Shown here in pieces: positions 55,018 to 58,721 of a stretch of DNA of 64,000 nt; position 1 is the first letter of the stretch, and each line of letters opens with the position of its first letter. Under the pieces are notes generated by a model. The model was not told the DNA's origin. It saw only the letters and a list, made by a program, of their open reading frames with translations, and made no database searches. Origin of the DNA: Mytilus californianus (Eukaryota > Mollusca > Bivalvia > Mytilida > Mytilidae). The translations under genes and the position numbers were made by a program. Location of the stretch: contig NW_026262734.1 in assembly GCF_021869535.1 (NCBI RefSeq), forward strand, positions 76,012,339-76,076,338, in the 5' to 3' direction.

Positions 55018-58000
55018 TTCTTCTCGAGAATAAACAAACATTCATATTCGGACATATTAAGGGATAGTTGTGACCTGACTACCAGACACGCTCAACATAC
55101 AAAGATACAGATTTAATATTTAGGAGCTCCCTTTTTGGGGGGCAAACAGGGGCTGATCCAGCTGGGGGTTCCCAACTCAACAGAAAAGGGGTCCAACCAT
55201 TCAAATGCATTGATCTTTTTGGGTCCAAACCAAGGAAACCGACCCCAGATCGGCCAATGGGTAACCGGGGGGGGTTCCCGGGAGTTAGAATTCCCATTTT
55301 TTAAAAGACCAATGCTTTAGAATAGAGACATATGACTGGGATAACAAAAATTACTTCAAGCAAAGGAGTATTTAAAGGATTATTTTTGTATTCAAAATAG
55401 ATGCTTAATTCTTTTTTTCGCTATTGGAATTTCCTTAAATGTGTTTTTTAATATCTTGAAACAATTTGTAGTGAACACAATTAGTAATTTCTAATGTTCA
55501 TGCTATTTAAAAAATAATCAATTTCTATTGTTACGAATAACAATGGACTTTGTTTGCGGGATGTAGAAGCAGGGGTTTCCAGAAACCCCGCTCGTCACAC
55601 CCTGTGGTCAAAATCCTTTGTTATTCGTAACAATAGATCTATTCAATTAAAACTAATTTCAGAAATAGAAACTATGAAGTATAACAATAGAACTGGGGTG
55701 TAATTCATGATAAGTACTCGCTAACGCTCATGAAGAAAGGGATTATCATTCTCTTACATATACTAATATTTGTAATTTCATATATTCTTGAAATATATCA
55801 CACAAAAAGCATATCAATGGATGTATCACTTCAAAAACTTCTTCTTGGCCATAAAATTAATCCATTTCAAACATTTAAATTGCTCAAAATATTGCAAAAA
55901 TTGGGAGCTGACTTTTCACAGTGTTATCAGCTCAGCGGCCATCTTGTCTTTCCAAATTTAGAAATACATGTATAGGATGGAATTGAATTCTGGTTACAAC
56001 AATTATTATGCAGCTCTGATTCCTGTTCAGTGAGTTTTTTTTTAAATACAGTAAGTTTTTTTCAGACTCGATGGAGTCAGTTTTACATGTATCATGATCA
56101 TGATGATTATAGAACGATTTAGATAGACGGTTTGAGCAAGAGTTTCTTCCTTTAGTCACCATGTTGGAGGTCTAAGTGTGAAAATTCTTTCATAAATCAG
56201 CCAAATTCAACTTGTCGTACAGACTGCTAGAGTTTAGAAACAGTTTTTATAAACAATTCTTATTTCTTTTAGTTATGCTTAATTCATCACTACAATCTAG
56301 TAAGGATCTCTTATCAGACTTGTGTGTATCTCATGTTTCAATTTGGTAAGTCAAACATGTCAAATAAGAAAATCAACCGTTTATCCCTCTCCAAAATGAC
56401 AGCCAAGGGAAACAACTCAGATAAAGTTATTTGAAACCCATCTAAACTATTTGAATGTAAAGCTGATATGATGCAGAACATATTCAGTACATGTATGTAT
56501 ACATGTATACATATTACATTAATGGTGTCTGAAAAGAGCTCCAGAACTGTAGCTCTTAATTAAGGACCTTGCAAACTTGCCTCACAATTTGCGGATGGTC
56601 CGCAAATTGTAAAAAAATATCATGCAGGGATCATAAGAGCTACGATACTGCAGCTAGTCTGACATGTCTGAATATTGACATGATATATATCATGTGTATA
56701 TATTTTCTAAAATTCTCATAAACAATATCAATTTTCATAAATATTAATAATCCTTTGTTTTCGGGAATGATACAATTTTGAGAGTAAATTCCTTAATCTT
56801 AGGGCCTTTTTGAAATTAGTCAAACTATTTAATGAACATGATGAATTGAAAGCAAATATTTGACAGCACAGCTAAATTAAGGTTCATGTGGACCCTTCGT
56901 CTAAAATGGCTGCATTTTCACCTCAAAATTTACTCCGAGTACAGACAAACCTGTGCATCTGGAAAAGTTTTAAGGCATAGCATGCCCTAGATAAATAAAA
57001 TTCAAATATATTTTATGTTTTAGAAAATTAAAAACTTAACCGGATTTTGCAGTGCACTTTTTTTCATTCCTCCAGAAGGTGCCAAAATAAACTAAGTTGG
57101 GAAAGAGGTTTGAGAACATCCCCACAGGTAATAATTGAAGTGAACTGTTTTGATTGACATGGACAATAGATGGACAATAGATACCTGACAATAATTGGTG
57201 ATTTAAACTGTGTACCTGAGTGGACCATATCAAGTGAAACTCAACTGTTTGTTAAGGTTCATGTGGACCCTTCGTCTAAAATGGCTGCATTTTCAGCTCA
57301 AAATTTACTCTGAGTACAGACAAACCTGTGCATCTGGAAAAGTTTTAAGGCATAGCATGCCCTAGATAAATAAAATTCAAATATATTTTATATTTTAGAA
57401 AATTAAAAACTTAACCGGATTTTGCAGTGCACTTTTTTTCATTCCACCAGAAGGTGCCAAAATAAACAAAGTTGGGAAAGAGGTTTGAGAACTTCCCCAC
57501 AGGTAATAATTGAAGTGAACTGTTTTGATTGACATGGACAATAGATGGACAATAGATACCTGACAATAACTGGTGATTTAAACTGTGTACCTGAGTGGAC
57601 CATATCAAGTGAAACTCAACTGTTTGTTAATTTTATCATCTTCTGCAGGGACGAAAAAAAGTGCACTGCTAAATCCAGTTAAGTTTTTAATTTTCTAAAA
57701 CATACAATGCATTAGAAGTTTATTTATCTAGGGCATGCTATGCCTTAAAACTTTTCGAGATGCGCAGGTTTGTCTGTCCTCAGAGTAAATTTTGAGGTGA
57801 AAATGCAGCCATTTTAGCCAAAGGGTCCACATGAACCTTAATTCTATCATCTTCTGCAGGGACGAAAAAAAGTGCACTGCTAAATCCAGTTAAGTTTTAA
57901 ATTTTCTAAAACATACAATGCATTAGAAGTTTATTTATCTAGGGCATGCTATGCCTGAAAACTTTTCCAGATGCGCAGGTTTGTCTGTACTCAGAGTAAA

Positions 58001-58175
58001 TTTTTAGGTGAAATTGCAGCCATTTTAGCCAAAGGGTCCACATGAACCTTAAGTTACAGACCAGAACTGTCATGACTGTACCTACTTTCATGCCCAGAAT
58101 ATCCCTATAAAAGTCCGCAGTTTTTGTCCTGTTTCCAACTTTAAAAACAAAATGTAAAGCTCTTCGTGTTGCCAT
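1681..58175 (-). CDS. GLOD4: GLOD4, glyoxalase domain-containing protein 4 (nine exons, C-terminus off the window)
   Basis: Protein of the vicinal-oxygen-chelate (glyoxalase I/bleomycin-resistance fold) superfamily with two tandem VOC modules; its substrate is not firmly established in any animal. Spliced exons, read right to left, are 58086-58175, 44696-44745, 42567-42687, 41504-41642, 32685-32735, 18982-19061, 11670-11756, 9203-9316 and 1681-1767, totalling 819 nt or 273 codons with all phases consistent and GT-AG junctions. Landmarks match animal GLOD4 in order: [13 protein letters not shown] and FYRDILGMK (first module), [97 protein letters not shown] and [11 protein letters not shown]. 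Animal GLOD4 is about 300 residues, so roughly the last 25 are missing; the final visible exon ends in a donor (GTTGGT). Introns are huge and repeat-filled. It is transcribed divergently from MRM3. The identification is secure; the catalytic role is not. Confidence 0.95.
2102..2381 (+). repeat. Family F element
   Basis: A 280-base element starting aacaagaatgtgtcc, followed by gatgccccact. It ends in cagacggacgaacggacg and a hairpin whose last arm agtggggcat is complementary to the 5' motif. Confidence 0.75.
2740..3048 (+). repeat. Family J element, truncated
   Basis: Starts with cacaagag and a hairpin (gaga-ctgaa-tctc), then units containing gggcaataact. No 3' hairpin is present. A further internal fragment lies at about 8165-8340. 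Confidence 0.55.
3184..4522 (+). repeat. Family A element, copy 2
   Basis: Same start and 3' hairpin (gcgacaaaagtcgc) as copy 1. It contains an extra internal duplication of about 300 bases (roughly 3690-3990 repeated at 3990-4290). Confidence 0.85.
4846..7209 (+). repeat. Family A element, copy 3, split by a family B insertion
   Basis: The family A sequence runs 4846-5506, is interrupted by the family B element, and resumes at 6688 in the middle of the attagaaaaa-agaccaaaa stretch of a core unit. The 3' hairpin is decayed. Confidence 0.82.
5507..6687 (+). repeat. Family B element, copy 1, nested in family A
   Basis: A 5' hairpin (gtgtccatatgtggacac) is followed by gatgcccccgc. Core units carry aaggggcataactc and ataagcattgtgtataag. 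The 3' end is a hairpin with final arm gcaggggcata, complementary to the 5' motif. Confidence 0.82.
7236..7560 (+). repeat. SINE-like repeat (head 'atggggaatgtgtcaaag')
   Basis: Common bivalve interspersed repeat. Its tail (aggctcctgacttgggacag, then gtggcggggttaaacatg) is shared with the element at 61453-61800, whose head is different. Reverse-oriented ends of the same type occur at 120-185 and 42155-42215. Confidence 0.65.
7614..8099 (-). other. Open frame of unknown nature, 161 codons
   Basis: The C-terminal half ([15 protein letters not shown], then Ser/Asp-rich with YGPSYPDIG) resembles the low-complexity N-terminus of hAT or zinc-finger MYM-type transposase-like proteins. I see no domain and no continuation. 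It may be one exon of a decayed transposase. Not recognised as a gene. Confidence 0.25.
8375..9096 (+). repeat. Family G element
   Basis: Starts aacaagcattctg with hairpin gtattgcatggcaatac, then tagtcccctaccg. There are two to three core units with aacttgatctgtaacttgtc, a (gaca)n array, and the 3' arm cggtaggggacta, an exact 13-base complement of the 5' motif. Confidence 0.82.
8992..9040 (+). repeat. (GACA)n microsatellite
   Basis: About eleven gaca units at the 3' side of the family G element. Confidence 0.9.
9203..9316 (-). CDS. GLOD4: GLOD4 exon 8
   Basis: Thirty-eight codons from [12 protein letters not shown] through [18 protein letters not shown]. Acceptor CTTTAG, donor GTAAGC. Confidence 0.94.
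9409..9616. mobile_element. MITE family M2, copy 1 (TA target site)
   Basis: Terminal inverted repeats ctgtggactcat and atgaatccacag with inner cgtgg-rich palindromic arms; flanked by TA on both sides. The size and TA duplication fit a Tc1/mariner-type MITE. Confidence 0.8.
9617..10036. other. Intron sequence, nothing recognised
   Basis: AT-rich GLOD4 intron 7 sequence with a T-run near 9650. I see no gene, tandem array or inverted repeat. Confidence 0.5.
10037..10935 (+). repeat. Family A element, copy 4
   Basis: Starts aacaagagtgcacatg, has about five core units, and ends with hairpin ctgcgacaaaagtcgcag. Confidence 0.84.
11069..11541 (+). repeat. Family C element, copy 1
   Basis: Starts with a decayed gggttccacggaaccc palindrome, then gtgtctcgcctac. 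About two core units (cttctgtccaagtttgg). Ends with hairpin cgacaaaagtcg and ggctcgac. Confidence 0.82.
11670..11756 (-). CDS. GLOD4: GLOD4 exon 7
   Basis: Twenty-nine codons, [19 protein letters not shown] then [10 protein letters not shown]. Acceptor TTATAG, donor GTAAAG. Confidence 0.93.
12172..14639 (+). repeat. Family D element, copy 1, split by a family C insertion
   Basis: Starts gcagcttgatacgaccgcag, which includes hairpin cgacc-gcaga-ggtcg. The core has units of about 165 bases (tttgtgatatggaaccttg, tttttggcccc). The 3' arm is gcggtcgtata. Family C copy 2 sits inside it at 13247-14451. Confidence 0.82.
13247..14451 (+). repeat. Family C element, copy 2, nested in family D
   Basis: Has the perfect 16-base palindrome gggttccgcggaaccc at 13258-13273. 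About six core units are spaced 150-197 bases, followed by a (gcc/gac)-rich stretch and the hairpin tcgactaaagtcga. It interrupts the D unit at acaaaaa-tgcttattttt. Confidence 0.85.
14880..16300 (+). repeat. Tandem array with a three-unit higher-order repeat
   Basis: Nine units of about 130 bases, each with gtttaattttggaccc and ttcagcatatcaaagaa. Three unit types, told apart by the sequence after 'ggaccc', recur in the order a-b-c three times: 14957, 15086, 15211; 15560, 15690, 15820; 15956, 16090, 16218. The period is about 395 bases once the inserted MITE is removed. Confidence 0.85.
15285..15493. mobile_element. MITE family M2, copy 2, with a readable empty site
   Basis: Inverted repeats ctgtggattcattta and aatgaatccacag with TA on both sides. 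The sister unit near 15885 reads ctaaatacacggttag without the insert, so the element went into TA and duplicated it. Confidence 0.92.
16745..16926. repeat. Two tandem hairpins
   Basis: Two imperfect palindromes of 70-75 bases, each with agcagtttaagggaggtaat-type left arms and ctcccttacactg right arms (second copy about 16851-16926). Probably a short fold-back MITE, duplicated. Confidence 0.7.
17360..17921 (+). repeat. Family E element (5' end not seen)
   Basis: Three units of about 150 bases with gtaatttcctgtcgatatgc and ttgtgtggtttgagaggagt, then a (ctgacgga)n array (17812-17876). It ends in the hairpin tataccctctgcaac-tc-gttgcgtggggtata. Confidence 0.8.
17922..18749. other. Intron sequence, nothing recognised
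   Basis: AT-rich GLOD4 intron 6 sequence. I see no gene or array. Confidence 0.5.
18750..18956. mobile_element. MITE family M1, copy 1
   Basis: Inverted repeats ctgtaaattcagaaattatt and its complement, with TA at both flanks; about 207 bases. It lies 25 bases from the GLOD4 exon 6 splice donor. Confidence 0.88.
18982..19061 (-). CDS. GLOD4: GLOD4 exon 6
   Basis: Encodes [17 protein letters not shown] and VLGYDDNQ. Acceptor ATTGCAG, donor GTTTGT. A TA-flanked MITE (18750-18956) sits 25 bases past the donor. Confidence 0.93.
19190..19525 (-). repeat. SINE-like repeat, reverse orientation
   Basis: Ends (plus strand) in gttgtctcattggcactcat and accacatctt, the complement of the ggtatgattgccaatgagac head. 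Related fragments occur at 1822-1880, 23655-23690, 35640-35705 and 41020-41060 in the same orientation, and at 60910-61045 and 61453-61800 in the opposite one. Confidence 0.65.
20413..22592 (+). pseudogene. PHD-finger accessory gene of the P-like element (three exons, broken)
   Basis: Exons 20413-20650, 21072-21134 and 21672-22592 join in consistent phase (donors GTATGT and GTAAGC; acceptors TTTTCAG and TTTCCAG). Exon 1 encodes an acidic start and a complete C4HC3 PHD finger (C23, C25, C36, C41, H47, C50, C66, C69) resembling that of ING proteins, which bind histone H3 tails. Exon 2 is lysine-rich ([14 protein letters not shown]). Exon 3 encodes an alpha-helical region with [28 protein letters not shown] and [18 protein letters not shown], patterns I associate with proteins accompanying P-like transposases, without a firm family name. 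An in-frame TAG sits one codon before the end of exon 1, and a frameshift near 21762-21811 separates [12 protein letters not shown] from the remainder, so the copy is probably dead. The PHD exon alone could still be translated (78 residues). Confidence 0.7.
22772..25734 (-). pseudogene. P-element-superfamily transposase, multiply broken
   Basis: Read right to left. The N-terminus near 25734 has CRLC and later CESC, a Cys-x2-Cys pairing that is not a THAP domain. A coiled coil lies around 24.85-24.95 kb ([20 protein letters not shown]). Then comes [19 protein letters not shown] with NTLRDYTKF, the typical P-superfamily block before the RNase-H-like core, and [14 protein letters not shown], which holds the expected first catalytic Asp. 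Further pieces are [19 protein letters not shown] (about 24240-24300), HSSSVANAL and [10 protein letters not shown] (about 23900-24035), [20 protein letters not shown] (about 23310-23392) and the C-terminal [18 protein letters not shown] (about 22950-23000). Breaks near 25255 and 24360 and around the N-terminus make an active enzyme unlikely; some gaps are real introns. Confidence 0.8.
25735..26707. other. Flank of the P-like element, no gene recognised
   Basis: AT-rich sequence that may contain the 5' region and right terminus of the P-like element. I saw no inverted repeat matching 19.9-20.4 kb. Confidence 0.4.
26708..26913. mobile_element. MITE family M1, copy 2
   Basis: Same inverted repeats as copy 1 (ctgtaaattcagaaattatt), TA on both sides, 206 bases. 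Confidence 0.88.
27448..28032 (+). repeat. Family H element
   Basis: 5' hairpin tgcgc-catga-gcgca. Three units with ttcaccaaagtttcatga and aaaagggagctta. Then gacggaccgacagacgg and a 3' hairpin acgtctcgtaaacagacgt followed by ataaa. Confidence 0.78.
28033..28929. other. Intron sequence, nothing recognised
   Basis: AT-rich intron. A loosely repeated 'gaagaggatctgat' phrase near 28750-28930 is the only pattern I see. Confidence 0.45.
28930..29600 (+). repeat. Family C element, copy 3
   Basis: Decayed 5' palindrome (gagttcggcggaaccc), about three core units, and a 3' hairpin gcaacaaaagttgc with compensating base changes relative to gcgacaaaagtcgc. It ends about 300 bases before the TRIM-like gene. 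Confidence 0.83.
29898..31577 (+). CDS. TRIM-like protein: two B-boxes, coiled coil, beta-propeller; no RING
   Basis: An intact 559-codon single-exon frame antisense inside GLOD4 intron 5. Residues 16-54 hold a B-box-1-like cluster (C16, C19, C29, C32, C37, C40, H45, H54). Residues 80-111 hold a classical B-box 2 (C80, H83, C92, C95, C100, C103, H108, H111). Residues 115-230 are a Lys/Glu-rich coiled coil. The C-terminal half carries NHL-like blades, for example [17 protein letters not shown] and [15 protein letters not shown]. The order B-box, B-box, coiled coil, propeller is that of TRIM2/3/71-like proteins without the RING, a type greatly expanded and often intronless in bivalves. An acceptor-like TTACAG lies four bases before the ATG, so a 5' noncoding exon is possible. 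Without a RING, E3 ligase activity cannot be assumed; a scaffold or innate-immune role is only inference. Confidence 0.88.
   Translation: MAFSKSIPKGQFPINCELCESNPKIQWKCQDCNLLMCQACRYKIHPKFKNAGKHRICDIKEISLFAEGDETNIDFSNIPCIKHKGQDYCLFCKACNYLVCATCVSTKHNGHKMGEIKEFYEKKMINVRKQQTEVKINERRLKEDELTLEKINQSKSESYNKAKKDILAQKTSLIKKVAMFSEKLISDLDQIHQSSIKAYDEGKDNIQKLKLETNKQSTELGDISRTTEAATFFKEIENLTLDKMNLRSIKLPDYIVTQFASGEIIQSNFGSLQKMKKIPNFEIMLETSKEFQTELKQICLISADTNNSLWLSDPQSSLLQKVKLEGNHLKVLHTSNIEAYGLAVNNSNDLLLCTEHSRIKQISNGTNQVIDSIYIAPFEACSIHITKEKMIVGVANDNGAAVIVMDLKGKQQAIYQHDSDNKPVFKCPLVVTSTDSGNICVLDVDTEADKYKIIVLGTAGKVINTYEGRKDIDTKHPFRCSGIAITPRDNIIASDLKSHLLHILDSDGNYITHYKTEDIGILYPMSLAFCTDGQLYIGCSNVDDSSDIAKLYEVNFYEY
31578..32684. 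other. 3' flank of the TRIM-like gene, intron sequence
   Basis: Contains any 3' untranslated region of the TRIM-like gene and the end of GLOD4 intron 5. No AATAAA is visible close after the stop, and no repeat family was recognised. 'ctgatttctgatttctgatt' at about 32780 is a tiny tandem repeat just outside. Confidence 0.4.
32685..32735 (-). CDS. GLOD4: GLOD4 exon 5
   Basis: A 51-nt exon encoding [17 protein letters not shown], the opening strand of the second VOC module. Acceptor TTTACAG, donor GTAAGT. An 8.8-kb intron precedes it and a 13.6-kb intron follows. Confidence 0.93.
33381..33425 (-). other. Hammerhead-ribozyme-like motif, copy 1 (degenerate)
   Basis: The minus strand reads CTGAAGACGCC, a short loop, GTGTC, then GAAACGTG. 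This resembles the CUGANGA - stem II - GAAA core found in Penelope-like and related retroelements, but stem II is imperfect. Confidence 0.35.
34300..34372 (+). repeat. Short tandem repeat, about 26-base unit, three copies
   Basis: The unit ttcataatataaggagtttg repeats three times with a few changes. Confidence 0.8.
34831..34911 (-). other. Hammerhead-ribozyme-like motif, copy 2 (degenerate)
   Basis: The minus strand reads CCGAAGAAGGCC-AGT-GGCC then GAAACGTC, with outer arms GTAGTGAA and TTTACTAC that can pair. Stem II is perfect, but the first core differs from CUGANGA at one base. Confidence 0.4.
35874..36146 (+). repeat. Family B element, copy 2 (3' hairpin missing)
   Basis: Has the intact 5' hairpin gtgtcc-atg-ggacac and gatgcccccgc, one core unit, then acgtacagatataccgac-type sequence and gacggacaagggtaaaactt. 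It stops before the terminal hairpin. Confidence 0.8.
36923..37110 (+). repeat. Family B element, copy 3 (truncated)
   Basis: Has the 5' hairpin gtgtccatgggacac and most of one core unit; it lacks the 3' end. Confidence 0.78.
37270..38100. mobile_element. Non-autonomous hAT-type transposon
   Basis: 831 bases flanked by the exact 8-base duplication attataag (37262-37269 and 38101-38108). Termini taggaatgtcaacgag and its partner (reverse complement tagtgatgtcaactcg) form inverted repeats, with subterminal cgagtactcg blocks at both ends. No coding capacity. Confidence 0.9.
38109..38738. other. Intron sequence, nothing recognised
   Basis: AT-rich GLOD4 intron 4 sequence without visible genes or arrays. 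Confidence 0.5.
38741..39601 (+). repeat. Family C element, copy 4
   Basis: Has the palindrome gggttccgcggaaccc, four core units of about 190 bases, then a gccgcc-rich stretch and the 3' hairpin gcgacaaaagtcgc. Confidence 0.86.
39602..41503. other. Intron sequence, no gene recognised
   Basis: AT-rich. Apart from the SINE-like tail at about 41020-41060, I see nothing that stands out. Confidence 0.45.
41504..41642 (-). CDS. GLOD4: GLOD4 exon 4
   Basis: Encodes [18 protein letters not shown] through [16 protein letters not shown] plus one base. Acceptor ATTTCAG, donor GTATGT. It closes the first VOC module. Confidence 0.95.
42567..42687 (-). CDS. GLOD4: GLOD4 exon 3
   Basis: One base plus forty codons, including [16 protein letters not shown] and YKLGNDFR, the most conserved part of the first VOC module. 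Acceptor TTTCAG, donor GTTTGT. Confidence 0.95.
42900..44690. other. Intron sequence, no gene recognised
   Basis: GLOD4 intron 2. The stretch 44425-44530 resembles 11945-12045 (ggatatggNgtatcaattca, aaaagcacttNtNttgctgt), an unknown shared repeat. Nothing else was seen. Confidence 0.45.
44696..44745 (-). CDS. GLOD4: GLOD4 exon 2
   Basis: Encodes [16 protein letters not shown] plus two bases of the next Gly codon. The acceptor is a T-run then CAG; the donor is GTATAT. It is too short to be seen as an open frame and was found by homology to the RHEEFEEGC stretch of animal GLOD4. Confidence 0.93.
44948..45163. mobile_element. MITE family M2, copy 3 (decayed)
   Basis: Degenerate termini ctttggatttattt and aatgaacccttag, with inner gaattccaattttcatgg and cacgaaatccaagaaa arms as in the other M2 copies. 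Confidence 0.6.
45307..45536. mobile_element. MITE-like inverted-repeat element
   Basis: Left arm aatttgtttgatgttgcc and right arm ggcaacatcaaacaaatt are exact complements, continued inward by taccca/tgggta after a small gap. Total about 230 bases. No target duplication was recognised. Confidence 0.75.
46102..47382 (+). repeat. Family D element, copy 3 (complete)
   Basis: Head gcagcttgatacgaccgc, about six core units of 165 bases (gaaccttgNagtacaatttca), a gacgacgacg stretch, and a 3' hairpin between atacgacc and ggtcgtat. The 5' atacgaccgc and 3' gcggtcgtat are exact complements. Confidence 0.86.
47383..48105. other. Intron sequence, nothing recognised
   Basis: AT-rich. A short direct repeat of the type 'ggtaagtgtgtgcagttcgg' occurs near 47885-47950. 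No gene was seen. Confidence 0.45.
48603..52112 (-). pseudogene. LINE ORF2 (endonuclease, reverse transcriptase, C-terminal zinc-knuckle region), broken
   Basis: The endonuclease occupies 52112-50991: [29 protein letters not shown] and YRSDHS are the AP-endonuclease motifs. Reverse transcriptase occupies about 50680-49669: [32 protein letters not shown] and the catalytic FADD in [10 protein letters not shown]. The thumb and C-terminal part occupies 49637-48603: [31 protein letters not shown] and a Cys-His-Cys cluster ([15 protein letters not shown]). Lesions seen: missing continuity between 50991 and 50680, a frameshift near 50520, another near 49680, and an in-frame TAG at about 48997. Confidence 0.85.
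52577..53414 (-). pseudogene. LINE ORF1 (coiled coil plus RNA-binding domain), frameshifted
   Basis: The first part (53414-53085) is a charged coiled coil with [19 protein letters not shown] and [18 protein letters not shown]. The second (53125-52577), in another frame, holds [16 protein letters not shown] and ERLPAQ-like L1 ORF1 RRM features ([19 protein letters not shown]), then [17 protein letters not shown]. The seam is near 53100. In L1 elements this protein coats the RNA; here a single frame is lost. Confidence 0.75.
53461..54350. other. LINE 5' flank, nothing recognised
   Basis: AT-rich with several A-runs. It may include the 5' untranslated region of the LINE; no boundary is visible. 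Confidence 0.4.
54378..54481. repeat. Near-perfect 104-base hairpin
   Basis: Arms begin gttatacatcgaggg and end ccgaggtgtataac, with ggtgtgtctggataagaaac paired to its complement around a cggccggaggccgg loop. Confidence 0.85.
54969..55017 (+). repeat. Poly-C run of about 49 bases
   Basis: An unbroken cytosine tract after ccccaacccc. Its true length is uncertain because homopolymers of this size assemble poorly. The complementary strand could form G-quadruplexes. Confidence 0.85.
55758..56876. other. Intron sequence, nothing recognised
   Basis: AT-rich GLOD4 intron 1. There is a small inverted pair caatttgcgg/ccgcaaattg near 56585-56610. No gene was seen. Confidence 0.45.
56877..58052. mobile_element. 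Fold-back array: two direct 375-base units then two inverted 212-base units
   Basis: Direct copies at 56877-57251 and 57252-57628 begin ttaaggttcatgtggaccc. Inverted shorter copies at about 57630-57841 and 57842-58052 end in gggtccacatgaaccttaa. Both hold the aaaagtgcactg and gggcatgctatgcc blocks. The array ends 33 bases from GLOD4 exon 1. Confidence 0.88.
58086..58175 (-). CDS. GLOD4: GLOD4 exon 1 (start codon)
   Basis: Thirty codons from the ATG (context AACTATGGC, with A at -3 and G at +4) through FYRDILGMK. The donor is GTAGGT (phase 0). The fold-back repeat array ends only 33 bases beyond this exon. Confidence 0.95.
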
Positions 58176-58347
58176 AGTTTTTTTTAACAGTTGTCACTTC
58201 TCAAAAATCTTAACGGTGTCTACAACAGTTCAATCTGTTTAATAAAATTAGTTTGCGAAATTGAATCAAACATTCAGAATCTTAACAACGTTTGTAAGTA
58301 TTCGTAAATCAAATACCAAGCTCCTGAAAGATCCTGATTAGAAAAAA
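58176..58347. promoter_or_regulatory. Probable bidirectional GLOD4/MRM3 promoter
   Basis: The 172 bases between the two divergent start codons must hold both 5' untranslated regions and any core promoter. The stretch is AT-rich, with no clear TATA box and no CpG-rich block. That the genes share a promoter is inferred from spacing and from the same head-to-head arrangement in vertebrates; no motif was identified. Confidence 0.7.
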
Positions 58348-58721
58348 ATGGCTGCGCCCATGAGAGACACGGTCTTCAAAGGTTTTTTGTATCACAAGAG
58401 AATTTTAAAGGTTGTCAGTCGAAATTATGGAAGAGGATTTCGTCGTGCGCCTGTAAATGTGCTAAATCCAGAACAAGAACGAGAAAAACTTAATCAATTC
58501 GGAGTAAAAGTCAAAGATCCAAGAAAAAGTGCTAACGTTAAATTCTTACCAGATGACCCTGTGCAAAAGAACTTAATGATCTCGAGAAAATCACAGACAG
58601 ACAGTAGACACAGTAAAGACGATTTGAATTTTCATCGACAAAATACAAAAATTTACAACACAAATGGAATTGGAATTGAGTACACAAGAATTGAGGAAAC
58701 TGACACATCAAAGAAATTAAA
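58348..58721 (+). CDS. MRM3: MRM3 exon 1 (start codon, mitochondrial presequence)
   Basis: Starts at AAAAAAATGGCTG, a good context, and runs 124 codons plus two bases to a GTTAGT donor. The N-terminal half is arginine-rich; the rest is a poorly conserved hydrophilic linker. Confidence 0.92.

Larger units (their letters stand above)
54354..55757. repeat. Nested palindromic element of about 1.4 kb
   Basis: Outer arms gtaagagaatgataat (about 54354) and attatcattctcttac (ending about 55757) are complementary, and ttacacccc-type inner arms follow. Inside lie a long hairpin at 54378-54481, a second hairpin at 55527-55633 (gttacgaataacaa/ttgttattcgtaac) and a poly-C run. Confidence 0.65.

Noticed and set aside
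55079-55320. Opposed open frames beside the poly-C run
   Set aside because: Low-complexity, proline/glycine-rich on both strands and inside a palindromic repeat.
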